Notes: a model not told the origin generated them from the letters alone. A stretch of 56,772 nucleotides of DNA from JANYCG01 sp031428695 (GCA_031428695.1 JANOYE010000163.1:1-56772), one strand, 5' to 3'. Positions 1 to 10,123 are shown, counted from the first letter of the stretch. A program made the numbers and translations.

Positions 1-57
1 TCTCTTTAGCAAACCCGTTCTTGATCCCGAACCAGCACGCCGGACTGCGCCTCCCAC

Positions 58-1023
58 TCAGCCGATACCAGGCTCTGCAATCAGGAAGTCGCGGCTGATG
101 CGCGTTCCGAGGTCGTTGACCTGGTCCAGGAACTGGGTCAGGTAGGCGTGCAGGCCAGTGGCGAGTATTTCGTCGATCCGTCCGTATTTGAGGTCGGCGC
201 GCAATTTGCCGGCCCGGCGCAGGGTTTCGCTGGACTGGGCATTGGCCAGCCGGGCCAGGTTGTCGACCACTTCATTGAGGCTGGCATGCAGCGAGCGCGG
301 CATGTCGGCGCGCAGGATCAACAGCTCCGCCACGCGCTCGGGCTTGATCACATCGCTGTAAACCTTGCGGTAGATCTCAAAGCCGGAAACGCTGCGCAAG
401 ATCGCGCTCCAGTGGTAGAAATCGTATTCCTGGTCCTTCTCGCTGCTGGCGCCGAAAAAATCGCCGTGCAGCGCGTGGAACTTGCCGTCGACCAGCCTCG
501 CGGTGTTGTCGGCGCGCTCCAGGAACGTGCCCAGGCGCATGAAGTGCAGCGACTCATCGATCATCATGGTGCCAAGGGTCACCCCGCGCGACAGGTGCGA
601 GCGGAATTTGACCCAGTCAAAAAACTGCCCCGGGTCGCGCTCAAACTCGCCATCCTCGATTTTGCGGCGGACTTCCAGCCAGGTCTGGTTCTGGGTTTCC
701 CAGACCTCGGTGGTCAACGTGCCGCGCACGGCCCGGGCGGTCTCCCGGCCGGCCTTCAGGCAAGACAGGATCGACGACGGGTTGCTCTCGTCTTTGACCA
801 TGAAGTCCATCACATGGCGCGCGGTGACGTCGCCGTGTTTGGCCCGGTAGCTGGGCATCAACTCGCTGATGCTCAGCAAACCCTGCCAGCCAGCCAGCGT
901 GACGGCGTCAGACTGCGGCAACAACGACGCCTGGTAGTTGATGTCCAGCATGCGGGCCGTGTTCTCGGCCCGCTCGGTATAGCGGGACAGCCAGAACAGG
1001 TGGTCGGCGGTTCGTGACAACAT
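58..1023 (-). CDS. alpha-E domain protein (DUF403)
   Basis: This 321-residue all-helical protein belongs to the alpha-E family, which is consistently linked to circularly permuted ATP-grasp enzymes. Its biochemical role is unproven; a scaffold or partner in peptide-bond formation has been proposed for the family. Two copies of the family signature are visible: ERAENTAR at residues 17-24 and ERADNTAR at 169-176, suggesting internal duplication. No signal peptide is present, so it is probably cytoplasmic. It lies 17 bp downstream of the ATP-grasp gene on the same strand and is probably cotranscribed. The length is normal for a stand-alone alpha-E protein. The family call is secure; the function is not. 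Confidence 0.9.
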   Translation of the reverse strand: MLSRTADHLFWLSRYTERAENTARMLDINYQASLLPQSDAVTLAGWQGLLSISELMPSYRAKHGDVTARHVMDFMVKDESNPSSILSCLKAGRETARAVRGTLTTEVWETQNQTWLEVRRKIEDGEFERDPGQFFDWVKFRSHLSRGVTLGTMMIDESLHFMRLGTFLERADNTARLVDGKFHALHGDFFGASSEKDQEYDFYHWSAILRSVSGFEIYRKVYSDVIKPERVAELLILRADMPRSLHASLNEVVDNLARLANAQSSETLRRAGKLRADLKYGRIDEILATGLHAYLTQFLDQVNDLGTRISRDFLIAEPGIG

Positions 1024-1040
1024 CGCTCAGTTCATCCTGC

Positions 1041-2612
1041 TCATTCAGAAACCAATTCCGGCGGCGGCTGCGACTGGGACTGCGACTGCAAGAGGTTTTT
1101 TGCCGCCCCCTGGGTCTGGGACTGCGTTTGAATCCCGGCCGGCTTGATCACGTTGGCGCCCTCCAGCACCCAGGTGTCTTTGGTGCCACCGCCTTGCGAC
1201 GAATTGACCACCAGCGAGCCTTCCTTCAAGGCTACCCGGGTCAGGCCGCCCGGTGCCAGGCGCACCGTTTTGCCGCTGAGCACATAGGGGCGCAAATCGA
1301 TGTGGCGCGGCGCAATGCCGCTTTCCACAAAGGTCGGGCAACTCGACAGGCTGAGCGTCGGCTGGGCGATGTATCCGCTCGGGTTGGCCAGCAGCGCCTT
1401 GCGGAAGTTCCCGATTTCAGCCTGGGTGGCGGCCGGACCCACCAGCATGCCATAACCGCCGGCGCCGTGCACTTCCTTGACCACCAGGTCCTTGAGGTTG
1501 GCCAGTGTGTAGGCCAGGTCGTCAGAGTTGCGGCACATGTAGGTCTGCACGTTGTTGAGAATCGGTTTTTCGCCGAGGTAAAACTCGATCATCTTGGGCA
1601 CGTAGGGGTAGACCGATTTGTCGTCTGCCACACCTGTGCCGACGGCGTTGCAGATGTTCAAGTGCCCGACCCGGTAAGCATCCATCAGGCCCGGGCAACC
1701 CAGGCTCGAATCGGTGCGGAACACTTTCGGGTCCAGGAAGTCGTCGTCGACGCGCCGGTAAATCACGTCCACGCGGTTCGGGCCACGCGTGGTGCGCATG
1801 AAGACGACGTCATCCTTGACAAAAAGATCGTGCCCTTCAACCAGTTCCACGCCCATTTGCTGGGCCAGAAAGGCGTGTTCGAAATAGGCGCTGTTGTACA
1901 TGCCGGGCGTCAACACCACCACGGTGGGTTCGTTGGTGGCGGCCGGGCTGGAGTCTCGCAGCGTCTCCAGCAGCAAATCAGGGTAGTGGGCGATTGGCGC
2001 CACGCGGTGCGCGTTGAAAAGCGCCGGAAAGAGGCGCATCATCATGCGGCGGTTTTCCAGCATGTAACTCACGCCGCTGGGCACCCGCAGGTTGTCCTCC
2101 AGCACGTAATAGTCGCCCTCGCCCCGGGCGTTGGGTGCGCGCACGATGTCAATGCCAGAGATGTGCGAATAAATGTCGCCCGGCACGTGCACACCCACCA
2201 TTTGCGGCCTGAACTGCACGTTTTTCGTGATCTGGTCTTCGGGAATCACCCCCGCCTTGATGATTTCCTGCTTGTGGTACACGTCGTGGATGAAACGGTT
2301 CAGCGCCGTGACCCGCTGGATCAGGCCGCGCTCCAGGCCGGCCCACTCGGCCGCTGGAATGATGCGCGGAATCAGGTCAAAGGGGATCAGGCGCTCGGTG
2401 CCGGAACCATCCTCGTCGTTTTCGCCGTAAACGGCGAAGGTGATACCCACCCGCCGGAAGATCAGCTCGGCTTCTTCCCTGCGCTTGGCCATCATGTCGC
2501 CCGGCTGGCGGGCGAGCCACTCGTCGTAGATCCTGTAATGATCCCGAATCAGCTTGCCCCCGGAGAAAAACTCATAGGGCAGAGTGGCATACATCTCGTC
2601 GAATCTTTGCAT
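1041..2612 (-). CDS. circularly permuted type 2 ATP-grasp protein
   Basis: This 523-residue protein belongs to the circularly permuted ATP-grasp family (DUF404/DUF407). ATP-grasp enzymes activate a carboxylate as acyl-phosphate and join it to an amine or thiol; the substrate here is unknown. Recognisable blocks are LEDNLRVPSGVSYMLENR near residues 171-188, LTPGMYNSAYFEHAFLA at 234-250 and a Gly-rich KEVHGAGGYGML loop further on. The last 35 or so residues are low complexity, with repeated Gln-Ser and Gln-Thr pairs followed by a Pro run. The gene heads a two-gene minus-strand operon with the alpha-E gene and is divergent from the transglutaminase/DUF2126 gene, with 167 bp between the start codons. 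Confidence 0.9.
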   Translation of the reverse strand: MQRFDEMYATLPYEFFSGGKLIRDHYRIYDEWLARQPGDMMAKRREEAELIFRRVGITFAVYGENDEDGSGTERLIPFDLIPRIIPAAEWAGLERGLIQRVTALNRFIHDVYHKQEIIKAGVIPEDQITKNVQFRPQMVGVHVPGDIYSHISGIDIVRAPNARGEGDYYVLEDNLRVPSGVSYMLENRRMMMRLFPALFNAHRVAPIAHYPDLLLETLRDSSPAATNEPTVVVLTPGMYNSAYFEHAFLAQQMGVELVEGHDLFVKDDVVFMRTTRGPNRVDVIYRRVDDDFLDPKVFRTDSSLGCPGLMDAYRVGHLNICNAVGTGVADDKSVYPYVPKMIEFYLGEKPILNNVQTYMCRNSDDLAYTLANLKDLVVKEVHGAGGYGMLVGPAATQAEIGNFRKALLANPSGYIAQPTLSLSSCPTFVESGIAPRHIDLRPYVLSGKTVRLAPGGLTRVALKEGSLVVNSSQGGGTKDTWVLEGANVIKPAGIQTQSQTQGAAKNLLQSQSQSQPPPELVSE

Positions 2613-2779
2613 GGCAACCTATCCTTGACTGTCAGCTTACCTTATTTCCATCTCAATGTAATCCTGTAGCAAGGTTCACGCCACCATTAAAATCGGTATG
2701 GCGTGTTCCTTGCTTCGAGCAATGTTGATACGATGTGCTTCGCATTGTCCGTTTCGTTCAACCTGGTACACAAGACCCC

Positions 2780-5700
2780 ATGTCCATTCACGCCGCGCTG
2801 AACCACGCGACCCATTACACGTACGACCGTATGGTCACGCTGGGCTCGCAAATCGTCCGCCTGCGCCCGGCCCCGCATTGCCGCTCCAAGGTTCTGTCGT
2901 ATTCGCTCAAAATCGAGCCCGACAAACATTTCATCAACTGGCAACAGGACCCGTTTGCCAATTACCAGGCGCGTCTGGTCTTTCCGGAAAAGACCGCGAA
3001 ATTTGTTGTCACGGTTGACCTGGTGGTGGAAATGGCGGTCTACAACCCGTTTGATTTCTTCCTCGAACCCGCCGCCGAAAATTTTCCGTTCAGCTACGAT
3101 ACCCTGCTGGCGCAGGAACTCGCGCCTTATTTGGCCGCTGACCCGCTGACGCCCCGCCTCACGGCATTTTTATCCCGCATCAACCGCAAAGAGCGCCGCA
3201 GCATCGACTTTCTGGTGGACGTCAACCAGATGGTGCACAAGGACATCAAGTATTTGATCCGCATGGAGCCCGGCGTGCAAACGCCCGAGGAAACGCTGGC
3301 TCAGGCCTCCGGCTCCTGCCGCGATTCGGGCTGGCTCTTGGTCCAGCTTTTGCGCCACTGCGGTCTGGCGGCGCGGTTTGTCTCGGGTTACCTGATCCAG
3401 CTCAAGCCCGACGTGAAAGCCCTGGATGGCCCCTCGGGCACCGAAGTCGATTTCACCGATCTGCACGCCTGGTGCGAAGTTTATCTGCCGGGGGCGGGTT
3501 GGGTCGGGCTCGACGCCACCTCGGGCCTGCTGGCCGGCGAAGGGCATATTCCGCTGGCCTGCACGCCGCAACCCTCGGGCGCCGCGCCGATTGAAGGCAG
3601 CATGGACGAATGTGAGGTCGCGTTCTCCCACCGAATGTCGGTGACGCGCATCCACGAGTCGCCGCGCGTCACCCAACCCTACTCCGACGAGCAGTGGGAC
3701 GACGTGATGGCACTCGGAGCAGCCGTCGACAAAGACCTGGATGCCGGTGACGTGCGCCTGACGATGGGTGGTGAGCCGACCTTCGTGGCGGTAGCCGACC
3801 GCGATGCACCAGAATGGAACACCGATGCGCTCGGGCCCACCAAACGCGGCTTCGCCACCGAATTGGTGCAAAAACTGCGCACCGAATACGGGCAAGGCGG
3901 TTTTCTTCACTTCGGGCAAGGCAAGTGGTACCCGGGCGAACAGTTGCCGCGCTGGGCGCTGAATATTTACTGGCGGGCGGATCACCAGCCTATTTGGGCC
4001 AAGCCTGAGCTGTTCGCCGACGAACGCATTCCCACGCACTACACCAGCGCGGACGCGCAACGCTTCATTCTGGCGCTGGCTGCACGGCTCGGCGTGACCA
4101 GCCAGTACATTCAAAGCGCTTACGAAGACACCTGGTATTACCTGTGGCGGGAACGCCGCCTGCCGGTGAACGTTGACCCGTTCCACGCCAAGCTGGAAGA
4201 TGAGATGGAGCGCGCCCGGCTGCGCCGGGTGTTTCAGCAGAAACTCGACGCGGTGGTGGGTTATGTGATGCCGATCAAGGCCGGTGAAGCGGCGGTTACA
4301 GGTGTGGCTGCATTGGCAAGTGAAGGCCCGCGCCTGGCCGGCCCGGTCTGGACCACCGGCCCCTGGTTTTTCCGCGACGAGCGCCTGTACCTGATGCCGG
4401 GCGATTCGCCGATGGGCCTGCGCCTGCCGTTGGACTCGCTGCCTTGGGTGAGTGAAGCCGATTTCCCCTACCTGGTGCAACAAGACCCGTCCACACCACG
4501 CACGGCCCTGCCCACACGTGAAGAAATCGCTGCCCGGCACACGCCGCGGTCAGCCGCAGCGCCCCGGCATCAAAACGCCACGGCGACGGGTGCCGGCACC
4601 CCTGTTTCGGCGGCGGCGGCAGTCAGCGGGCCGGGCACCGCGCAGGCGGAGCCGGCCGGCTTCGTCCGTGCGCCCGCACGCGGCGAGTCGGCGCACTGGA
4701 TCACGCGCACAGCCTTGTGCGTGGAGGTGCGGGACCCGCGCCGCGCCAGCGGTCCCAAGGCCGAAGCCGTGGGCAAGGGTTCCGGCGTGTTGTACATCTT
4801 CATGCCACCTCTGGAGAAGCTGGAGGACTACCTGGATTTGCTGGCAGCGATTGAAGCCACCGCCGACAGCCAGAAGCTCCTGCTGGTGCTTGAAGGTTAC
4901 CCACCACCGCGCGACCCGCGCCTGAAACTGCTGCAGGTCACCCCTGACCCGGGCGTGATCGAGGTCAACATCCATCCCGTCACGCACTGGGGGGAACTGG
5001 TCAAAAACACCGATTTTCTTTACAACGCCGCGTTCGAGTCCCGGCTTTCGGCCGAGAAGTTCATGAAGGACGGCCGCCACACCGGAACCGGCGGCGGCAA
5101 CCACTTTGTGATGGGCGGCGCCACACCGGCCGACAGCCCGTTCCTGCGCCGCCCCGAGTTGCTCGCCAGCCTGCTGCTGTACTGGCACAACCACCCTTCC
5201 TTAAGTTACCTCTTCAGCGGCCTCTTCGTCGGCCCGACCAGCCAGGCGCCAAGGGTGGATGAAGCCCGCAACGACCAGCTCTACGAGCTGGAAATCGCCA
5301 TCGAACAAATCTACAAAAACCGCGAACACCACGGTCAGACCCTGCCGCCGTGGCTGGTTGACCGCACGCTGCGCAATATTTTGATCGACGCCACCGGCAA
5401 TACGCACCGCAGCGAGTTTTGCATCGACAAGATGTATTCGCCCGATTCCGCCACCGGCCGCCTGGGCCTCTTGGAGCTGCGCGCGTTCGAGATGCCGCCA
5501 CACCCGCGCATGAGCAGTGTGCAGCAGCTGTTGCTGCGCGCGCTGGTGGCCCGTTTCTGGAACACGCCGTACCGCGCACCGACCACCCGTTGGGGCACTG
5601 CGCTGCACGACCGCTTTTTGCTGCCCACCTTCATCAAGATGGACTTTGACGACGTCATCACCGAGATGCGCGGCGCCGGGTATGCGTTTGACACCAGCTG

Positions 5701-6277
5701 GTTCGCGCCGCATTGCGAATTCCGCTTCCCGGTCGTCGGCGCGATCAAGGCGGCCGGCATCGAGCTGACCTTGCGCAACGCGTTGGAGCCCTGGCACGTG
5801 ATGGGTGAAGAAGGCGCGCCGGGCGGCACGGCACGGTATGTGGACTCGTCGCTGGAACGCATGGAAGTGCAGGTGAGCGGGCTCAACGAAAGCCGCTACG
5901 TCGTCACCTGCAACGGCCATGCCGTGCCCTTGCAGTCCACCGGCACCACGGGCGAATTTGTCGCTGGCGTGCGTTACAAGGCCTGGAACCCGCCATCGAG
6001 CCTGCACCCGGGCATTGGTGTCCACGTGCCGCTGACGTTTGACATCGTGGACACCTGGATGAAACGCTCCCTGGGTGGTTGCCGCTATTACGTGGCCCAC
6101 CCCGGCGGCCTCAACCCGGACACCTTCCCGGTCAACGCCTACGAGGCCGAGAGCCGCCGCATGGCCCGTTTCGCCGCCATGGGCCACACGCCCGGCGCCA
6201 TGAACGTGCCGCCGGCCACCATCAACGTCGCAGGCAGCCGCGAGTTCCCCTTCACGCTTGATTTGCGCAACGTTTAG
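2780..6277 (+). CDS. transglutaminase-like protein with C-terminal DUF2126
   Basis: This large protein (about 1165 residues) joins an N-terminal bacterial transglutaminase module to a long DUF2126 region. The papain-like catalytic triad can be read: Cys180 in SGSCRDSGW, His229 in DLHAWCEVYLPG and Asp245 in GLDATSG. DUF2126 starts near residue 330 (LTMGGEPTFVAVADRDAPEW) and continues to the C-terminus. Residues about 595-650 are a Pro/Ala-rich linker. Members are predicted peptidases or amide-group transferases. The ATG at 2780 (MSIHAALNH) aligns with the usual start of the beta-strand N-domain; an upstream in-frame ATG at 2735 adds a non-conserved leader. The fused ATP-grasp/alpha-E gene begins 49 bp downstream. 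Confidence 0.9.
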   Translation: MSIHAALNHATHYTYDRMVTLGSQIVRLRPAPHCRSKVLSYSLKIEPDKHFINWQQDPFANYQARLVFPEKTAKFVVTVDLVVEMAVYNPFDFFLEPAAENFPFSYDTLLAQELAPYLAADPLTPRLTAFLSRINRKERRSIDFLVDVNQMVHKDIKYLIRMEPGVQTPEETLAQASGSCRDSGWLLVQLLRHCGLAARFVSGYLIQLKPDVKALDGPSGTEVDFTDLHAWCEVYLPGAGWVGLDATSGLLAGEGHIPLACTPQPSGAAPIEGSMDECEVAFSHRMSVTRIHESPRVTQPYSDEQWDDVMALGAAVDKDLDAGDVRLTMGGEPTFVAVADRDAPEWNTDALGPTKRGFATELVQKLRTEYGQGGFLHFGQGKWYPGEQLPRWALNIYWRADHQPIWAKPELFADERIPTHYTSADAQRFILALAARLGVTSQYIQSAYEDTWYYLWRERRLPVNVDPFHAKLEDEMERARLRRVFQQKLDAVVGYVMPIKAGEAAVTGVAALASEGPRLAGPVWTTGPWFFRDERLYLMPGDSPMGLRLPLDSLPWVSEADFPYLVQQDPSTPRTALPTREEIAARHTPRSAAAPRHQNATATGAGTPVSAAAAVSGPGTAQAEPAGFVRAPARGESAHWITRTALCVEVRDPRRASGPKAEAVGKGSGVLYIFMPPLEKLEDYLDLLAAIEATADSQKLLLVLEGYPPPRDPRLKLLQVTPDPGVIEVNIHPVTHWGELVKNTDFLYNAAFESRLSAEKFMKDGRHTGTGGGNHFVMGGATPADSPFLRRPELLASLLLYWHNHPSLSYLFSGLFVGPTSQAPRVDEARNDQLYELEIAIEQIYKNREHHGQTLPPWLVDRTLRNILIDATGNTHRSEFCIDKMYSPDSATGRLGLLELRAFEMPPHPRMSSVQQLLLRALVARFWNTPYRAPTTRWGTALHDRFLLPTFIKMDFDDVITEMRGAGYAFDTSWFAPHCEFRFPVVGAIKAAGIELTLRNALEPWHVMGEEGAPGGTARYVDSSLERMEVQVSGLNESRYVVTCNGHAVPLQSTGTTGEFVAGVRYKAWNPPSSLHPGIGVHVPLTFDIVDTWMKRSLGGCRYYVAHPGGLNPDTFPVNAYEAESRRMARFAAMGHTPGAMNVPPATINVAGSREFPFTLDLRNV

Positions 6278-6326
6278 GAGTCTGGGCGGTTCGTGCGCAC
6301 GGGATTCGCTGGCATACTCTTTTCCA

Positions 6327-8990
6327 ATGAAAAGCGCTGCCAATTCCCGCCTTGCCACTGATGCGCCTGCGCGTCTGGACATTCAGGCGGTCGCGGCCAG
6401 CGCGGCTGCGGCGACCGGTCATTTTGACGAGCTGCGTGGCGGCTCCCCAGGCCCTGGCAACCCGCTGAGTGCGCCCTGGCGGGAGTTTTTCGAGCAACTC
6501 GGTGACGACGGCGCGGCCCGCCTGGACCAGCGCGCCGCCAGCCTGGAGCGGCAGGTCCGTGACAACGGCGTCACCTACAACGTCTATGCCGACGAAAACG
6601 GCCCGCAGCGGCCCTGGGCGCTGGACCTGTTCCCGCTCATTGTCGACGCCAGCCAGTGGCAGCAGATTGAAACCGGCATCACGCAGCGCATGCGCCTTCT
6701 GGAGCAGGTAATGGCCGACGTTTACGGCCCGCAGGAATTGCTCGCGCGCGGCCTGCTGCCGCCAGCACTCGTGCAGGGCCACCCCGGTTACATGCGGGCG
6801 ATGCACGGCGTGCAGCCGGTCGGCGGGCGGCGCCTGCACCTTGCCGCGTTTGACATGGCACGCGGGCCCGACGGCCAGTGGTGGGTGGTGAGCCAGCGCC
6901 TGCAGGCGCCCTCGGGGCTGGGCTATTTGCTGGAAAACCGGCTGGCCATCTCCAGCCAGTTCCCGCTGGCCTTCCAGTCAATGCGGGTGCAGCGCCTGGC
7001 CGGCACCTACCGCGCGCTCATGGACAGCCTCAAGCAAGCCAGCCCCGCCGGCCAGATTTCCCACATCGCCCTTCTCACGCCCGGCCCCTACAACTAAACC
7101 TATTTCGAACACGCTTACCTCGCGCGTTACCTGGGCCTCACGCTGGTCGAAGGCAGCGACCTGATCGTGCGCGATGAATCCCTTTACCTCAAAACGCTCA
7201 AGGGCCTGGTGCCGATCCACGGCCTGCTCAAACGCGTGGACGACCAGTACCTGGACCCGCTGGAGCTGCGCCCCGACTCCAGTCTGGGTGTGCCGGGCCT
7301 GATGCAGGCGATCCGGGCCGGCAACGTGATGGTGGCCAATGCGCCGGGCTCGGCGTTTCTCGAGTCACCCGCCTTGCTCGGCTTTTTGCCGGCCCTGGCC
7401 CAACACCTGCTGAACGAGGAATTGCTGCTGCCAGCGCTGCCCACCTGGTGGTGTGGAGAACGCGCCGCGATGGACGAGGCCATGCCGCGCTTGCGCGACT
7501 GCGTCATCAAACCCACCTATCCGGGCTCTGTGGCATTGAGTAGTTTTGATGCGGTTTTGTGCAAGTCACTCCCGGCGGCAGCCTTGCAGGAATGGGCTGC
7601 GCGCATTTCGGCCCAAGGCGATGAACACACCGTGCAGACCTTTGTGCCGTGTTCCCAAATGCCGACCTGGAAGGCTTCAGCAACGGGCAGCACCGAAGCC
7701 AACGGCGCCACCCAAAAAGGCGGGCGCGTGGTGCCGCGTTCGGTGATGCTGCGCGTCTTTGCCGTCTCCGATGCAGCCAACGGCTGGCGCGTGCTGCCGG
7801 GCGGCCTGGCGCGCCTGGTCAGCGCCGCCGAAGAAATCACCTCGATGCAACGCGGCGGCAGCAGCGCCGATGTTTGGGCCCTGACCAGCGGCGAAGTCGA
7901 CAAAACCACCCTGCTGGCCACCCGCCACACACCGGCGTCGCTGGAGGAGCGCAAATGGCTGGTCACCAGCCGCGCTGCGGAAAACCTGTTCTGGATGGGC
8001 CGTTACGCCGAACGCGCCGAAAATGCCGTGCGCCTGGCCCGGGTCACGCTCGAATGCCTCACCGGCGAAGACCGCACCTCCACACCGCTGCTTGATTGGC
8101 TTGGCAAAATGGCCGTGGCCAACACCCTGGTGTTGCCGGGTGTGCCGTCTGCATTGCAGGCGCGCGGCATTTTTGAGCGTTCGCTGATCGCCGGTTTGGG
8201 CGGCAGCAAAGACGCCACCAGCGTGGGCTATTACCTGCGCGCCCTGAAGCTGGCCGGCTCGTATGTGCGCGAACGTCTGTCGCAAGAGCACTGGCGCATG
8301 GTGGTGCGGGCCGAAGAAGAATTGTTCGCCCGCTGCGAGCGGCAATCGCGCAGCAGCGAATTTTCGTCGCTCGAAGCCCTGCGCATCCTCAAAAACACCA
8401 GCGACCACCTGGCCGCGATCACCGGCGCGCAGACCGACCGCATGACCCGCGACGACGGCTGGCGCCTTTTGAGCATTGGCCGCCACGTCGAGCGCCTGAG
8501 TTTTCTCTCGACCTCGCTGGCCAGCGCCTTCGACACCGGCTCGGTGCACACGCTGGGCGGTTTTGAGGCGCTGATCTCGGTGTTTGACAGCAGCATCACC
8601 TTTCACGCGCAGTTCCAGCAGCGGCGCGACGTCGCTGCCCTGGTGGCGCTTCTGGTGCTGAATTTCGACAACCCGCGCTCGCTGGCCTACGTCTCGCAAA
8701 CCCTGCGCGGGCGGCTCTCCAAACTGGCCGGCGGCGGGCCCTACCAGCCGATTGGCCTGGCCAGCCGCGTGCCCGACCCCGAGGCCTGGAAACTGACAGC
8801 GCTGTGCGAGACCTTTCCCGCCGGATCCGCAGCCGAGGCGCCCGGCTCCGTGGGCAACGAGCCAGGCTACTACTTTGCGCTCAATGAACTGCTCATCGCC
8901 AGCACGGCGGCGGCCTTCAATGTGGCGGAGGAAATCAGCACCACCTATTTCACCCATTCCGGTCTGGCCAAACAGACCCGCCTGACCTGA
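6327..8990 (+). pseudogene. ATP-grasp/alpha-E fusion gene interrupted by in-frame TAA
   Basis: One reading frame of 888 codons encodes a circularly permuted ATP-grasp domain (to about residue 540) fused to an alpha-E domain that begins near WLVTSRAAENLFWMGRYAER. Codon 257 (7095-7097) is TAA. The protein reads LLTPGPYN, stop, TYFEHAYLARYLG, matching LTPGMYNSAYFEHAFLA in the paralogue at 1041-2612, so the stop replaces one residue within a conserved block. Both sides remain in frame with strong similarity, so this is a lone nonsense change (GAA to TAA would need one base) or a sequencing error. If real, only an N-terminal fragment is made unless translation restarts, for example at a GTG at 7167. 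The gene lies between two transglutaminase genes and was presumably cotranscribed. Confidence 0.85.
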
Positions 8991-9004
8991 CCACCTGCCC
9001 CCCG

Positions 9005-9952
9005 ATGAAGCTCTGCGTTACCCACGAAACCCGCTACGACTACGCGCCCGCCGTGGACACGGCCGAACACCTGGCCTTCCTCAAGCCACTGGACAACCGG
9101 CACCAGCAGTTGCTCAGCCATTCGCTGCAGATCAGCCCCGAGCCGGCCCAACTGCGGCACACCGGCGATGTGTTTGGCAACCCGCGCAGTTTTTTCTCGT
9201 TCAAGGTGTCCCACACGCAACTGCAGGTGGTGGCCCTAAGTGTGGTGGCCACCAGCAGCCGCCCCTCGCCCGCCAGCGCCATTGGCTGGGAGGCCGCCAG
9301 GGAACGCTTTGTTTACCAGGCTGGCGGGCTGTATGACCCAGCGGTCGAATTCACCTTTGTCTCGCCCTTTGCGCCGCGCCACGCCGAATTTGCCGCCTAC
9401 GCGCGCGCGAGTTTTGCGCCCGGCGCGCCGCTCCTGGCCTGCGCCCAGGACCTGATGCGCCGCATCCACGCCGACTTCACCTACGAAAGCGCCAGCACCC
9501 AAGTCAACACGCCCGCGCTGGAGGCGCTGGTCAACCGCAAGGGCGTGTGCCAGGACTTCGCCCACATCATGATCGCCTGCCTGCGCGCGATGGGGGTTGC
9601 GGCGCGTTACGTCAGTGGTTATTTGCTCACCCAGCCGCCGCCGGGAACACAAAAACTCAAGGGCAGTGACGCTTCACACGCCTGGGTGTCGGTGTATGCG
9701 CCCGACTTGCCCGAGGGCGAGCGCTGGTGCGACCTGGACCCGACCAACAACCGCCACGGCTGGCACGCGCCGGGCGACGACTACGTGACCACCGCCATCG
9801 GGCGCGACTTTGGCGACGTCTCGCCGATTCGCGGTGTGATCTACGGCGGCGCCAGCCACGCCCTGAACGTGGCCGTGACCGTGGAGCCAATGGATGGCAA
9901 CGACAAAGGGGCAGCATCCCAACAGTCGCAGTCGCAGTCGGCAAATCGTTGA
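9005..9952 (+). CDS. transglutaminase family protein
   Basis: This 315-residue protein has a bacterial transglutaminase N-terminal beta domain followed by the papain-like core. The triad is Cys182 in NRKGVCQDFAH, His225 in SDASHAWVSVY and Asp245 in WCDLDPTNN. No signal peptide is seen, so a cytoplasmic location is likely. The start lies 14 bp after the stop of the fused ATP-grasp/alpha-E gene, which implies one operon with the DUF2126 gene. The C-terminus ends in Gln-Ser repeats (QQSQSQSANR) encoded by a CAGTCG-type hexanucleotide run, echoing the tail of the ATP-grasp protein at the other end of the locus. Which bond it makes or cuts is unknown. Confidence 0.9.
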   Translation: MKLCVTHETRYDYAPAVDTAEHLAFLKPLDNRHQQLLSHSLQISPEPAQLRHTGDVFGNPRSFFSFKVSHTQLQVVALSVVATSSRPSPASAIGWEAARERFVYQAGGLYDPAVEFTFVSPFAPRHAEFAAYARASFAPGAPLLACAQDLMRRIHADFTYESASTQVNTPALEALVNRKGVCQDFAHIMIACLRAMGVAARYVSGYLLTQPPPGTQKLKGSDASHAWVSVYAPDLPEGERWCDLDPTNNRHGWHAPGDDYVTTAIGRDFGDVSPIRGVIYGGASHALNVAVTVEPMDGNDKGAASQQSQSQSANR

Positions 9953-9988
9953 CTTGCATATTAACAAGCTCCCTGTTTTTGAATAAAC

Positions 9989-10107
9989 GTTAACACCCAT
10001 GTTAACTTTTATGAATTTTTGACCTGTTTTGAAAAATCTTTGAGCTTTTTCGACATCCAAGTCACGAATTAATTCAATAGTTTGCTATATTATTTATAGC
10101 ATTCAAG
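9989..10107 (+). repeat. AT-rich dispersed element, copy A
   Basis: Copy A of a four-member intergenic family. It has a near-palindrome at 9989-10006 (GTTAACACCCATGTTAAC), then AAGTCACG beginning 70 bases later at 10059, then TAGTTTGCTAT 19 bases further at 10078, followed by a gctat/atagc hairpin. It follows the transglutaminase stop codon directly. The other copies are at 23632-23737, 31836-31955 and 50749-50870 (minus strand). Confidence 0.75.
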
Positions 10108-10123
10108 ACTTTCGAGCCCCACA

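Noticed and set aside
1014..2669. Long plus-strand open frame (551 codons) opposite the ATP-grasp gene
   Set aside because: His/Gln/Val-rich antisense shadow caused by high GC at third positions; no ribosome site and no domain.
3170..4540. Long minus-strand frame inside the DUF2126 gene
   Set aside because: Antisense shadow of a strongly conserved protein.
7677..8957. 426-codon minus-strand frame opposite the alpha-E fusion gene
   Set aside because: Shadow of the conserved plus-strand coding sequence.
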